Shown here: positions 1 to 12,900 of the stretch, in pieces
Layout of the letters: each line of letters opens with the position of its first letter
Position numbering within the stretch: the stretch's first letter is position 1
Assembly (NCBI RefSeq): GCF_905220365.1
Contig: NC_061126.1
Location: 7,440,001-7,504,000 of the forward strand
Source: Vanessa cardui
Taxonomy: Eukaryota > Arthropoda > Insecta > Lepidoptera > Nymphalidae
DNA: 64,000 bases
Direction of reading: 5' to 3'
Notes under the pieces: model-generated
Seen by the model: the letters and a program-made list of their open reading frames with translations, nothing else
Told to the model about the DNA's origin: nothing
Databases searched by the model: none
Made by a program: the position numbers and the translations under genes

Positions 1-443
1 TACTTTAGAGCGAGTGCCTGGTTTTCTTATAAACAAGCGCCATTATTTACTTACAATAGAATGATTTAATTTTGCACTGTAATTTCTTATGGTACGTTGG
101 TGTGCATTAGAAATGTTTTATTTTAAGTTACATCACCCAGGATATTGAAATATGGGATGAATTGATGATTAATGTCATGGAAATCTCTGTTTTTATTTCT
201 GTTAACGGGTAAAATATTTAGCAAAAGATTTGCTTCCTCAGACGTGAAAGAATTTAAAAAATAATTAATTCAACCTTATGTGAATTCATATACAATTTAG
301 AAAAATATTTGGTATGACCTTTACAATTAAAGTACCAGCCATGCAGCCACATAGATATAAAATTGTCATTAGTCATATGCCGTCTAGAGTTACTACTTCT
401 TTATTCTCGCCTGTTTAGTTCATTAATTTTTTATTGTTTCAAG

Positions 444-3400
444 TGATCTTCCGCCAAAACCAGTGGAAGCAATTCAGATACCTATTAAAGCCCCAACTGG
501 GACAGTTGAATTCAGAGACGATGTAGACCTTATAGAGCAGGTAGTAAGACACATAATCATATTTTATTAAGTTAATTAGTTATCGATTAATTATATCTTC
601 TCACCTTTATTTCCTTTAAATAAATATTAATGAAAAATTGATTCGAAAAATTAAATAATCGAAATTTAAATAAACGAAAGATTAAATTGAAAAACTGATA
701 TAGCCTATATGCCATATTTGTGGTTTCCTTCCTTCCTGAATCGTAAGCTTGAAGTCAATTGTAGCCTCTAAATTACTCTTCGAAGATATTTCTATTATTC
801 GTAACCATAACTAGTCGTTTTTCGAATGTAGAAACCGCAATTTTATACTATATTTTAATAAAAATCTCTTTCAGCTTGGGTTATCTATCTGCAAACGTTG
901 GCTTATTAGTCATAAGTTCGCTTTTGTTCAACACATAAATTATTTATATATATTTTTTTTATTTAGTCCTAAGATTTATGTACATATTTTCATTGTGGTG
1001 TACAATAAAGCATATTAACAAGTATATTAAATGTAAATCCTTGTAGTTGTCATTGCTATGTAAACGGTTCATAATTTATTGTTGATTAATGGTTTAATTT
1101 GTTATATATTTAATTAAGATTCGATTTCGAAGGCGTTATCAAAGGAAATTAAAACCGGGTCAAGCAGATATCATCACAACTCAGGTAAATAATCGAAATT
1201 TCCTTATAATTTACTTATGACACATTTTTATACATTTATAATTAAATTTATTAAATTTACAAAAATAATGTTAACTAAAGTAATATTTTTTCATAATATC
1301 ATAAAGAAATATAACTTTCCAGGATGTTAAAGACATAGCGTTGTATACAGCTCCAGTGAATATTTTAAGTCCAATGTTAATAAACATGTTACATCTTCCT
1401 ACTACGGAGAGATTCATTAGAGCGCTTGTACTCTGTTGCCAGTATTATTTACAGGTACACAATATTTAACCCGGGTAGCTAGACTATTGTACAGTTAGTT
1501 TTTAACCGACTTCAAAAAAGTAGGAGCTTCTTCATGCCTCTCTATATTTTATGAATGTTTTGATATATATATTTTTTTTAATGATGATGATTATTTTTGC
1601 ATCGTGTTCGATTAATTAATTATATTAGTATTGTATTATTAAATCAAGGATTTTTTTTGTGAACTTGACTTTATTATTGATAAATAATTTCATTAATGTT
1701 AGGTGTACGGCGTAAAATACCATTTTAAAATGTATATATGTCTATAATTTAAGATAGCAGACGAAATGGCAAATCGTATTATTGAATTGGAAACTAAAGT
1801 ACGTACGCCACAATGTGAAACAGTTGAAAACGAATTCCGAGACAATTTATCGGATTTGAGACTTTTAGTAGCGAAAGAATACAGCACTATGCTCATTGGT
1901 TTGTTGAAAAAAGAAGTATTCAAACGCAATTTCTTTTTATTACATACTTCTATCACATTTTTTATCTTTATTCTGTGTAGGTGGAAATGACACGAAAAAA
2001 TTCCATCATATGGGGCCCCAGAAGAAACGTCGATCATTATCTGATAAAGATGCTCGATTTTTTGAGACACTGCTACGAGTATGTGTTCAAATAGTATGGC
2101 TGGCTCTCGGTCGCAAGTCTTTCAATCAGATAGGTGTACATTACGATTTTATCTCTCACATTTAAATAACACGTTCACGGGACAAATTGCGTTTGTTTTG
2201 ACAGGTACTCGACGTTTTACTGTAAATTATCATTCTTCAATATGTTTTGTTATATGTACTTTAATCGTACCTAATTGTGTAGTTACATTAGTGTTCATAT
2301 ATAATTTTAGAAACGGTTGTAAAATTGTATAATTATTTTTATAATTTGTTTAAAATTAGAATTGGAGGTGAATAGAGTGTTTAAGTCTGAGATATTTAAT
2401 GCGGTGGAGCATAATCTACACACTGGGTATATCGCGAAGATGGCTAAGGAGGAACGTGCAGTGTTGCTGGGTCACTGCGTGCGACGCGACAAGAAACTCA
2501 ACACTCGCTCGCCTCTCATGAACGAGGTGTTCTGTCACAGGGAAATTGATTATCGTCTTTTGGGACTAGGCGTTATCAAATGTTTTCAGTAAGTTTCCAG
2601 CAGCATAGACATATGTATATTAATACAAGTACACATACCATTTATCTTTAATTGGGCATTAAATTCTTTGTTTAGTTATTCATATACCTAATAAATAACA
2701 ATATAACACATTATATATTGTGAGCCGAGATGGCCCAGTGGTTAGAACGTGCATTTTAACCGATGATTTCGGGTTCAAACCCAGTTAAGGATCACTGAAT
2801 ATACATTTGCTTAACTTATGTTTATAATTCATCTCGTGCTTGATGATCAAGGAAAACATTGTAAGGAAACCCACATGTGTTTAATTTCATAGAAATTTTA
2901 CCACGGATGTATTCCATAGTGAGAGGGGCCATAGCCAACAGGCAACAGGCTGTTGTTGTTCTTTTAACACATTAAAAACATTAAGTTCATTATTCTGTAG
3001 TTACCCTGGCTTCTGCAATTTAGTGTTTATGTGTGATTTCTTTAGACCGACCCCAAGACTTCTCTATTTGGTGCACGCGGTAGCGGGTCCAGAAGAGAAA
3101 TTGTCAGAGTTGGGAATCGCTCTTGGGATCATTGGTATGCCGCGATCAACTTTCGATACAATGCTAAGGCCATTGCCGACCGCTTCGGAAACTGGAAAAT
3201 CAAAGGCTTCCGTGTACGTATTCGAAACTGCTCATTACATGTCGTATATTTATATATTTGGGTTAGGTTTAATTTTATTTATTTTAAAATTCTTTTATAC
3301 GTTAACAAACATAGCAAAAAAAGAGGTTCCTAATCGAATTAACTTTAAGCCTTTTTTGTAGCATCGTTGTGACAATTATGAATGTTATTTTATGTAATTT

Positions 3401-4773
3401 TATAAAGTTGATATAAAGTAAACTACTCGCATTGATAGGATATTTTATAAAAAAAAATAATTTTAAGCAGCAACAGCTGATAGAATATCTTAAGGCTAAA
3501 ATTGTGCTTAAAATCCAGGCAGCACTGAGCTCCCATATTATGTCTATAATTCAGCTCTCAGCTCAACGGCGAAACTTTTTTTTATAATAAGAACTGTTTA
3601 TTAGTGTATATCTAATTAAAAAAATAACCACTATAATTTGGATCTAACTATTAACAGGTCTTCACAAAGCTATGGGTCTAAAAGTAGTACAAGTAGTTCC
3701 ATGAGGAAAAGCCAATTGGTAGCCCAAAAATTGTATTCAAACATTATACTTCCGCGTAAGGAGTCGCGAATGTAAGTAGATCCTAAATTTATTTTAGTTC
3801 AGTAAACCTTGCTGAAAAACCGCCTGATCGGTATAGAACTAAGTAAGATCGCTCATATCGAGTTACAAAGTTGAGTGTATAAATATAATTTTCATGAAAA
3901 AATACCCATTTGTGCCAACTTTTATGGTGATCGGTCAAACGATGTCGAAGTTTATTAATTTCAAATAGATATACCGACTGTAATAAGTCTGTGATAATGT
4001 ATAATAATTTTTGATTGATTATAATTTATTATCTATCAACAGTGCATATAATTATCGAATAACATGTACCTATTCACATTTTACCGCCTTGTTGGTCTAG
4101 CAGCTAGCCTTTAAAGCCCCGTTATCTCGGGAATTCGTCATTCCATTCAGATTATGGTGGTGCGGGAATAGAGACTGCACATTTATTTGTACACCCTCTT
4201 AGACTAAAAAGTGTCTAGTGTGCTAGGCTTCCTTGAATAGAACCTCCTTGGCCGAAAGCCGTCGAGAGGATCGTCACTATCATCATACCTGCATATTATA
4301 ATAAAACTTACTTTTATATTAATCATTAATAATAGGATCTAACAGTAAAATAAACTATTTTACCAGGCGCTTTGTGAGTTTTAACGAAATTCGGTAATAC
4401 AGTACCTAGTACAGTAGATCAATATATTAGATCCTTTTTATGCGGGGGATAGTCAAAGATATTCAAGAGAACGTTACAAGCGCAGCCAACTCGTGTTTGT
4501 ATAAAAGTTTTAAGTGGTAAGGAAAATATATGGCCTTAAAGTTTAAAGTGTCGTCTAGTTACTCATAGGACCACAGGTTCGACTCGGCAACGTTTACTGC
4601 AGCGTATGTGTTTTTAATAGAAACTATTTGAGCATGAACTTTACATTAATTCAATTTTCAGTGTGTTTTTTCCTCCACAATTTCCTGATGAGCCGGAAGA
4701 AATTCGGCCGTGCAGCGAGACCCAGCGGCGGCGCTGGCAGAATAGACTTCAAAGACTTCTTCATCCACACTAG
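444..4773 (+). CDS. PPP1R36: PPP1R36-like protein phosphatase 1 regulatory subunit, 9 exons, 5' partial
   Basis: Exons: 444-540, 1119-1184, 1323-1454, 1754-1898, 1981-2133, 2360-2588, 3046-3213, 3658-3771, 4662-4773 (stop TAG 4771-4773). Every intron is GT-AG and phases join without a stop, giving about 404 residues; human PPP1R36 is of similar size, so little is missing at the N-terminus. Family recognition rests on the central block: exon 4 ends and exon 5 begins as STMLIGGNDTKKFHHMGP, followed by RRSLSDKDARFFETLLR, VCVQIVWLALGRKSF and, in exon 6, LEVNRVFKSEIFN. This is the HHM...S..KDR..E....W..FRR....E..RL.RS..FN pattern of PPP1R36. Family members are thought to bind the PP1 catalytic subunit and are mainly testis-expressed in mammals; that role is inferred here. 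The tail RIVFF, formed across the last junction, resembles an RVxF PP1-docking motif. The start codon lies upstream of the window or in an unseen exon. Family call from memory, not a search. Confidence 0.82.
1501..1560. repeat. Fragment of a common lepidopteran repeat (AACCGACTTCAAAAAA type) in intron 3
   Basis: AACCGACTTCAAAAAAGTAG at about 1504 followed by GAGCTTCTTC resembles the start of a widespread moth/butterfly interspersed repeat that reads AACCGACTTC(A)n then GGAGG and a T-rich stretch. Only this head is recognisable; the rest has decayed. Recognition is from memory. Confidence 0.35.
2721..2964 (+). repeat. tRNA-derived SINE in intron 6 of the PPP1R36-like gene
   Basis: The head GAGCCGAGATGGCCCAGTGG contains an A box (TGGCCCAGTGG) and, about 45 bp on, a B box (GGTTCAAACCC). 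The body contains AATTCATCTCGTGCTTG and the 3' end has CAACAGGCTG followed by a TTG-rich tail. The same body recurs at 43,757. A possible target-site duplication is TAACACATTA at 2704-2713 and 2965-2974. It lies wholly inside intron 6 (2589-3045) in the sense orientation. Confidence 0.85.
4083..4295 (+). repeat. Degraded SINE-like repeat in intron 8 of the PPP1R36-like gene
   Basis: GTTGGTCTAGCAGCTAGCCT looks like a decayed A box, and CTCGGGAATTCGTCATTCC like a decayed B box. The 3' part has CCTTGGCCGAAAGCCGTCGA and ends in a CATCAT-type tail. It differs from the SINE at 2,721, so it is a second family. Boundaries are approximate. Confidence 0.6.
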
Positions 4774-5473
4774 TTTACTGTTATCATGTTATATTCATGC
4801 CTTATTCTTAACGTACTTGGTCAAGACATCTAGGAAAATAATTCTTGAGTATATACTAGGATCATTAAACCAATGGCACATAAATCCAAACATTTCAATT
4901 GTTTTTTAAAAGTTATAGAATTCAAAAATTTTGGTGATATATTATTCTGTACGGAAATAATTAAATAATACAATAATCCACCAGATAATATGTGTTTTTT
5001 GCATCACATATGATGAACGAAATCTTCCTTGTTATTCTCTTAATGTTATAGATGAATGAAATGTATATTTGTTGTAATTGCACCAAGATTGCCGAAAGTA
5101 ATCTAATGGAATTGAGTACATATAGTAACATATAGGAAACAACTTCTGAAAGAGCCGATGTGTCCCAGTAGAATACGTGTATCTTAATTGAAGATCGCAT
5201 GCTCAAATCCAACTAACAACGGTGTTTTTATGGCGTTAGTTGATCATCTTGTACGTAGTGATGAAGAAAAATCTCGCAAGGAATCCTTGTCTTTACATCA
5301 TGTCGGATAGAATTTTAAGAATGTTTATCAATTAACATTTCCTTGAGATATCTCTTTAATAATTTACTAACTATAGACTTTAATTCAGACCTATTAAGAC
5401 AGTGTGTCAGTCAGCAAAAATGCTAACATTACACGAAAAATATAACAATATATCTGATTAACTTCTATCGCGT
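4774..5473. other. 3' UTR and downstream flank of the PPP1R36-like gene
   Basis: AT-rich and without a convincing ORF. ATTAAA at 4960-4965 could be a variant poly(A) signal about 190 bp after the stop, but nothing confirms its use. Confidence 0.3.
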
Positions 5474-5720
5474 TATGAGTGCAGTGGCGTAGCTAGGTGA
5501 GGAAGGGCCCCGGTGCATAGAAAATGAATTGGGCCCTCACCCCCTCTTTAACTAATAATTACCTTTTAAAATTATAGATACCAAATAAGAAATCTTGTGC
5601 GCAGGGTTATGATTTTCTAGCTTCAAAAGCTTACGGTTTAGTTTAGAGGGCCCCCTGAACTCCGGGGCCCTGGTGCACTGCACCACCTGGCCCTACGATA
5701 GCTACGCCATTGTATGAGTG
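5474..5720. mobile_element. Non-autonomous hAT-type MITE with 8-bp target-site duplication
   Basis: The element spans 5482-5712 (231 bp). It begins CAGTGGCGTAGCTA and ends TAGCTACGCCATTG, terminal inverted repeats with one mismatch in 14 bp. Sub-terminal GGGCCC-rich stretches are also partly complementary. The 8-bp sequence TATGAGTG flanks it exactly on both sides (5474-5481 and 5713-5720). CAG-type ends plus an 8-bp duplication are diagnostic of the hAT superfamily. There is no transposase, so it must have been mobilised in trans. Confidence 0.9.
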
Positions 5721-7015
5721 AATAGTTCACTCGAGCTATTTTGACAGGATAATCGCACTGACGGAATACGTGCCACTAATACGTTTCGTGTCAGAAGCTA
5801 ATATTCTATGAAAATTATTATCTTGCTTTGACCTTTAAGGCGCAAGTATATCACGAATCTTCAATCTACCCAATACGACGAAGAAAAAATTATGTTTATT
5901 GTTATAGCACGACCTTTTATTGTTAAATCAATTAGTTTGTTTTCATGTTGTTTTATTTTAGTAAATCCATAAGTTAAATTGACAAAAACCTCATCTCGTA
6001 TGCGGGGAGTTGCAGCGTTTCTTGGAGGAGGCCAAAAACGGTAGTGACCATTCAGGATACTTGAAGAGGATCTGATTGTAAAAATAGCTCGAGGTGTATT
6101 CCTTGCTTCTTATAGACAAAGGTTGTGAATTCCAAAGACGTAAAGCTTGAAAAGTAAAAGACCTTAAGTGAATGGATGGTTAATAAAAAAGGATGATAAG
6201 AATTACTCTTCGTGCAAAAAGACTGTTCATGCCTTACATATAATCTCAAACCGCCGTTTAAATTAGTAGTAGAAGAATTTAATATAGATAGCGTTAAGTA
6301 TAGCTGAGTTAAGAATATAAAGTGGGAGAAAGTACTGAAATAGTTGTGACATTTCCTACCCAAGAACAGTTTTCTATCAAGAAAATTATTTTTTTTTATA
6401 TAAAAAATATCAAGTACAGATTAATAGCTCTTAATTAAGCATAAGAATCGCTAAATTCTTTATTATGAAGACTTTATAATAAAATATTGTGATATTAGTC
6501 CTTTTAATAAGATTAATTAGCAGACATTTGTATTCTCCGAAAATTGCCTCAATTTATAATGCCTATGGCTTAATCCGTCGAACAGCGACGGTCCTCTGAT
6601 GGATTAAATTGAATTTAATAGTTGCTTTTACAAACTTAACCAAATGCTCTTTTCCAAAACAAAAATTGGCAATAATTATGATTTTGTTTCTTTGAAAGAT
6701 TGATGAAGTTCGGATGTAGATTGAATTAAAAAAAAAGGTGTAAGTACACACCTTTATTTAATTGTGATTGTAAGATAAAACTAGTAATGAGATATTATTC
6801 GTTAATTTGTTCGATATCGGTGCAATATTTATTCGAATCATCATTATTCAAATTAAATATGTGATCATGAGTCATCGTCAGTCAGCAACCACTTCTTCGA
6901 CTTGTCATTTTTGACACTTGAAGTAAAGTATATGGTACTTTGTATGTAAATAAAATGTAAATAAATAAACTGCAACGCTACAACTACGACTGAAGGCTTG
7001 ACAAATGAAGAAGAA
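5721..7015. other. AT-rich intergenic stretch with no supported gene
   Basis: Only short AT-rich ORFs occur, without splice support or family resemblance. I see nothing else here. Confidence 0.4.
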
Positions 7016-7091
7016 ACCCATGCACCCATTTCGATGCCAGAAATATCTCTTGATTCTGAGATATTTCTGGCATCGAAATGGGTGCATGGGT
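7016..7091. repeat. Perfect 34-bp inverted repeat with 8-nt loop
   Basis: The arm at 7016-7049 is the exact reverse complement of 7058-7091; the loop is TTGATTCT. Each arm contains CATCGAAATGGGTGCATGG or its complement. A transcript from either strand would form an uninterrupted 34-bp duplex, more like an endo-siRNA hairpin or a fresh template-switch inversion than a microRNA precursor, which normally has mismatches. No transposon termini are visible around it. Confidence 0.95.
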
Positions 7092-9712
7092 GCATGACTT
7101 ATCAGTTTAATGTTTTTGCGATTTAGTGATATGAATGAAGGATATGAAAAACAAATGGTAGGTTGCAGCAAAGTGAACTATAACAATTTTGGAAATATCC
7201 CATGAGACAAGACAAGAGATCCCTTAATTTTGTAACAGAAGAAATGTTTCAAAATTTAATCAAATCTTTAACAATAAACATTTTTTAATGTTTTTTCATA
7301 CTTAGTACCTAACATATTACAGAGCCAACCTTGATGTTCTAATTATGCAAATACAGCAGTAGGTAAACACAAATTCGAACTGATATAAAAAATATAAAAA
7401 TTGTATACTTAATATTATTTTTGGTTGTGTAACTTTAAAGTCCGATCGACGCTTTTATGTGAAGAAATATCTGGATAATTTGTTATTAACACATCATCAT
7501 TTATCGTTAATTTCTATAGTAAAACTACGATTTTAGGATAAGACTATATTTTTTAATTTGACAACAATTATCCGATACGATTTGCGTATTACCAATTAAT
7601 CACATATAACTTTATAGGTTGGTGGTAGGTACTTTGCCAGGACCCTTTGCCCAATTGCCAAATGTTTGAAAATATTCTTTTGGGGCTCCGAGCGTCCGTC
7701 ATGATCAACGAACTGCTAACAAATTTATTGCTGTATTTTTATCTATTTGACTGTATTATATGCGTAAATATCCTTGTTTGGAGAAAATATTTATGAATAG
7801 GATTTTTTTCTTTCTGATATTAAAACATTTTCATCTGATTGGCCTAAAATCTTGAAGGTTGTAGAAATTGTACATGTATGTTATACGGTAACAGATATTG
7901 ATGATGAACCGACATACTTGACATGGAATCAGAGAACCTATTCCACTTCGTTAATTCAACAGAAACGGCGGCGCCAAGTCGTTTAAGTAATCATGATTGA
8001 TTGAAGCAGACAGATGAGTTAACATCATTTCGAATGCATGTACGCGATAACGATATATTTTGTCGTTCCAAGTCCAAACAAGCGGAAATCGATGATTTGA
8101 TTTATCTTATTTGTTCAGTGTAAATATTAAAAATTGCTTTATAATATATCAATAAATAATGAATTTCAACGATTGCTTTTGATATTTTTATAGATTTTTG
8201 CTAGACACTCTAATTATATAAATTACAATATTCTGAATTATGTTTAGTATGGTGATTAAAAAGTGCTTGTAAAAACCAGAACGAATAAAGTATAATAGAT
8301 TTGATCTATTTTGATTCTGAAAACCAACTCATGTCATTTTAAATTATTAAATTCATATAGTACTCGGCTCTAGTAGGTATTAAATAATCTAAAGACAATT
8401 ACTTGTAAGTGTTACTGGCAGTACAATATTAAAGCTCGTAAAAAGCGCTCCGTCGTGGGCAGGTGTAACATCTTTATCACTACTGGAGACAATATTGAGC
8501 TCGGTGCAGTAAATAACACCACATCTTTCACATCCTACGAGGATGTTGCTATGAGTCAAATTAAATTTGTATCAAATTTATAACTTGCTAGAGCTTAAGC
8601 TTGGTGTCCACTAACAAATACGCCATTTTAAATATATTCTATAATTTCTGTATTTTGTAATGTAAATTATTTTATATATATTTATCCATTAAGTTGATAT
8701 ACTATGTATATAATATGCCGGCAATATCGGATTTGTAATGTGCGGTTTTGTGGTTTTGTCGCCTTGTTAATTTAACGCATATTTATAGGTAAATAACTAA
8801 TTAGAAAATTTATGAAGTTATAAATTATTGAGAAATTTTAGGTACAAATTACTAAGTAAGTTGATAACTATAAACAACTGCATGGCAAGGATAGAATCGA
8901 GATTTAGCTTATCTTATTATGCATGTCGGAGAAAAAAACGTTTACCATATACGTAGGTACGGACGAATATTGTTTTTCTTTATAAACGAATTTCATACAT
9001 CATAAGTACAGTCACAGTAAGAAAACCTTCGTCAGTTTTCAAATTCATTCCTTTATCAAATCTTAAACTCTTAGTACCTTTTGAATCTAAACATCAAATC
9101 ATTGCACGTAATATGTCATTTTGGTTCGGTAAAGCAGATTATCGCTCACACCGAGCACACGAAAATAGATCTTAAGATGACGAACCTTTTCTTACCCCGA
9201 TTGTACATACACACATAAGCATATGTTTATAATTATTTGCATCGCTCATGTGTATATAAAAAAGTTATTAAATCGACTTCAAGAATAGCTGAATATGCAC
9301 CAAGTTAATAAACAAGTTTTTATATATGTGCATTTGATTCGCTGTGCAACATTTTGACGTATACCGAATAAAATAGGAATGGGTTTTTGACTCATCAGTA
9401 ATAATTACTAAGGATATATAATTTGATTGTATTCTATTGTGTTGTATCAATTAGAGTTTATAGGTAATTTATTATTGAAATGTTGGAAAATAGTAAATAC
9501 TGAGTTTTCTCTGGCTGATAGTTTTTATTAATGCAATATCAAATCTATCAGTTCGAAAGTGCTTTTATGAGCCTTATGTTTTGATTTTGTAATATATTTG
9601 ATGTTATATGGGGACTACCCTCAATAGACATGTATGCGATCTAAGAAGAGAGGTTTAAATTTTGTGATTTTACCGGATGAAAAATAGTATCATCTGTTTC
9701 CCGCCGGGACCA
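7092..9712. other. AT-rich intergenic stretch, nothing assigned
   Basis: No ORF with coding character, RNA gene or transposon end was recognised. The stretch near 7,975 (CGGCGGCGCCAAG) and 8,440-8,540 are somewhat richer in G+C but have no assignable function. Confidence 0.35.
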
Positions 9713-9926
9713 CACAGGACTTATTAGTCATGCCATGCACCGCATTGACACACTTACATACATTGACTGCCAATACGCCACTTACCTTGGAAACTACAAT
9801 GTTATGTTCTTTTCTTTCCTTTTATAATACACTGGCTCTCACCCTCTACGTTTTGTTGTAGAAAGAAATGTAGTAGAATGTATCATGAGTGGGTCACTTC
9901 CCAGACGGGCTTGTATAACACCCAAC
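9713..9926 (-). repeat. Decayed copy of a lepidopteran interspersed repeat (GCAAGCCCGTCTGGG family)
   Basis: On the minus strand this reads ACAAGCCCGTCTGGG, then CCACTCATGATACATTCTAC, GGTGAGAGCCAGTGTA, and GTTTCCAAGGTAAGTGGCG. These blocks occur in the same order in the better copy at 60,968-61,262. Many substitutions show it is old. Confidence 0.75.
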
Positions 9927-12900
9927 CATTCATTAAAATATTAAATGTTTAATAATGGAATATCTTTGTAATATTAAATTTTTGGCATGAAAAGGCGGCT
10001 ATCAATGCTAAGCTAATTATTATGCTAATTCTATAAATATTTCATTCCTGAGTATAGAGATGAAAGAATCTAGTGACCTATTAAAAATTTACTAGAGCTT
10101 TGCAGTCAGTTTGAAGTTTCACATGGATGACTAGACTTGCCCGGGGGTCGAACTCACTGAACAGGGCTGTCGATAACTCTGCGTGGATAACTATTACAAT
10201 ACAATAGCAAAATATTGACGTACTCCTAGTAAGGTAGTTTAATATTTTTATTTTTTGTTTTTAGAAAATTAAAAATATCACATGTATACATAAATAATAT
10301 ATAGGTAGTGACACCAAATAACTTGAATAGTTGTCTATTAGTCATGGAAAAGTATAAATAAAAAATAATCACAATATCTATTCATGTGTATAAATAGCTT
10401 AAACACGCAAGATTTTGTTAATATCTGATCTGAATTAAAAGCAAGATAATTATAGCAAGATCAAACGACATTAGTAATACCTGATAGGTGTTCCTAGAGT
10501 ATGTTTGCGCCCTTGCCCGAGTTTCCAGAACATCGACAGCGAATGAACTCGTTATGAACTCATTGACGGCTGAGTGAGTTACTCTTACGGTCCGCCAACC
10601 ACTTTCAAACTTCGTCCCTATCACGGAAAATACTTCACATAAATAAACATGAACTAATATAGAAAATATTTTATTAAGTTTTTATATTTATATAAAAATA
10701 TTATGTCAATGACTTTACTTATGAAATGAGATAATACTTGCCTGTATGGTATATGAGGCTAAATTTATAAATACTTCATTTTTAAAAGTGGAATTTATGG
10801 TTTATGTTCAATGTAGCTTCGCTCGCCCTTATAGTCGCCCTTTAGGCAAAAGAGTAGTCTTAAATGCCCTTCCTTGAAGTTCAATGTTGCTTTACATCAA
10901 ATTCCATCAAATTCTGTTCATTGATTTGGTCATGAAAGAGCGACAGTCAGACATATAGAAAGAGTTACTTTCACATTTACAATAGATAAATTTAAACTCT
11001 TACAAAAATATAACTACCAGTATCAGTAGATAGATATACTCAAAGTCCAGGCATTAGCCAGTAAGCGTTTGGAATTATTTTGAACAATATTTTGTGATAT
11101 TTTTTAAGTTTTATTTATTAAAATTGTAGGATGTAATTTAGAACAAGCAAATTATGCATTACACTCAGCTTACAACGGCGGGTAAATGACTTTAGCTGTG
11201 GGTTCACTTCATATGTATCCAAGGATAAAAATCCGCCAGGAAAATGTTATTTATGGTCCGATTTAAAGTCTTCCGTTTAACTGCACCGAGCACGAATATT
11301 AATGAAGTTATTTTCTGCAACGAGAAATAATTGACATAATTACGACACTGTTGTAGCAAAATCCGCGACCTATTTATAAAATGTATCATTATTATAATAT
11401 TATTGACATTATTTTCAGATGAAACTTATTTATTGCTCATGCATATTTAAATTTAAATATATATTGTATCGACTCCCTATCTTACTCATGTTATTTAAAA
11501 GTATTATCGATTTGGGCGTTTGATCTGTAATCACTCTCTAACGCAACATGCTTAGTTTGGCTATAAATTTATTATAATTTCCATATAAATTGAATTTTTT
11601 TTTATTAAATATGTATAAAATTTTTATTAATAATTAATATATAAGAAAATATTTATGTATAATATCCTAAAATGGGAAATTTTCAATTGATTTAAAAGAA
11701 CGTTTAAAAATTATTTCTATGACCGTTACGATAAAACATATTACAATATACAATTATACAACACTCGGTGACCATGAAACAAAATTAGCAACTGCGATGT
11801 AGATCGAATGTGGATAACAAAACAGCCGCAGGCAGCACCAAGACCCCTGTTTCTGAATGCTTTATTCAGGCGGTGTCTATTGCCATTGATTTAGAGTCAT
11901 TATATTTGATACTGATGTGTACGAATAGAAGCTTCTCCTACATACCATAGAGTTGCTACAGCGGCGAGAGAAATCAGTCTCAGCTAAACATATATGAATA
12001 TATAAAACGGTTTATGTAGAAATTTTACTCATATTGTAGCACACTTGACGTGTGACTGCTGTTGCTTGGGACATTGAGGAAATTACTTTCCCGCAGCTTT
12101 TCCTCGAGAGACAATTGAAAAGTAATATACGCCACGATGTTTCTTAAATATGTATATTTTGTAATGGTATTTCTTTATTTTTTAACGGTACTGTGTAATC
12201 TGTTATTAAAATTCAAATAATTAATTTACAAAATAGAACAGGTTTTTTACGGAATAGTTATTGTAATAAAATTATTTTTAAATGCTTTCTATTATGGTGT
12301 TTAAAACATGTCATTATTACAATTAAATTAGTGTAGCTATAATATGTCATGAGAGCTCTAAAATTTAAAATATTTTGGAGAATAAATATGTTGCAGACAT
12401 TTTGTTATACATTTTTTACTTTTCGCTTCGGGTTGATACAATTACTGCCACGACAATGGCGTAATGGCAGAAAATAAAATACCTAAAGCAGGCCATCGCA
12501 ATCGGAACACCATTGTCCATAAATACGATACAAAAGAAATTCCGATTGAACAAAAAGCTTGTATGTGTTATTTATATAAGAACACGTTAGCTTTATCCAA
12601 GCTTAGTTGTTTTGAAATGGAATCTTTTAATTGGGTAAGAGGAATTTATCTTGTACTTGTTAATTTAAAACTACTTAATTATACTAATTTTAGATCGAAA
12701 AATACTTATGAAAGTATTTTGAATGAGATGGTATTAACAATAGTTTGCATTAACACGGTAGTTTATAAAAAGTATTCTTTAAGCCTACGATAATAATTTA
12801 TCATTTGCTATTTTTGATTTGGCACTAAGTTGGTATACATACATTTATCTATGAAGGCGCACTTCTCCATTCTAAATTAAGCGTGTTTTAGTGAGTGACG

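Noticed and set aside
1..443. Additional upstream exon of the PPP1R36-like gene
   Set aside because: No acceptor-ORF-donor block of suitable phase could be found; probably intron, with the N-terminus outside the window.
4550..4600. B-box-like CAGGTTCGACTCGG as a possible tRNA
   Set aside because: No A box at tRNA spacing and no pairing acceptor stem; at most a decayed SINE fragment.
12464..12793. 109-codon plus-strand ORF
   Set aside because: No recognisable motif; high Lys/Asn/Ile/Tyr content expected from AT-rich noise.
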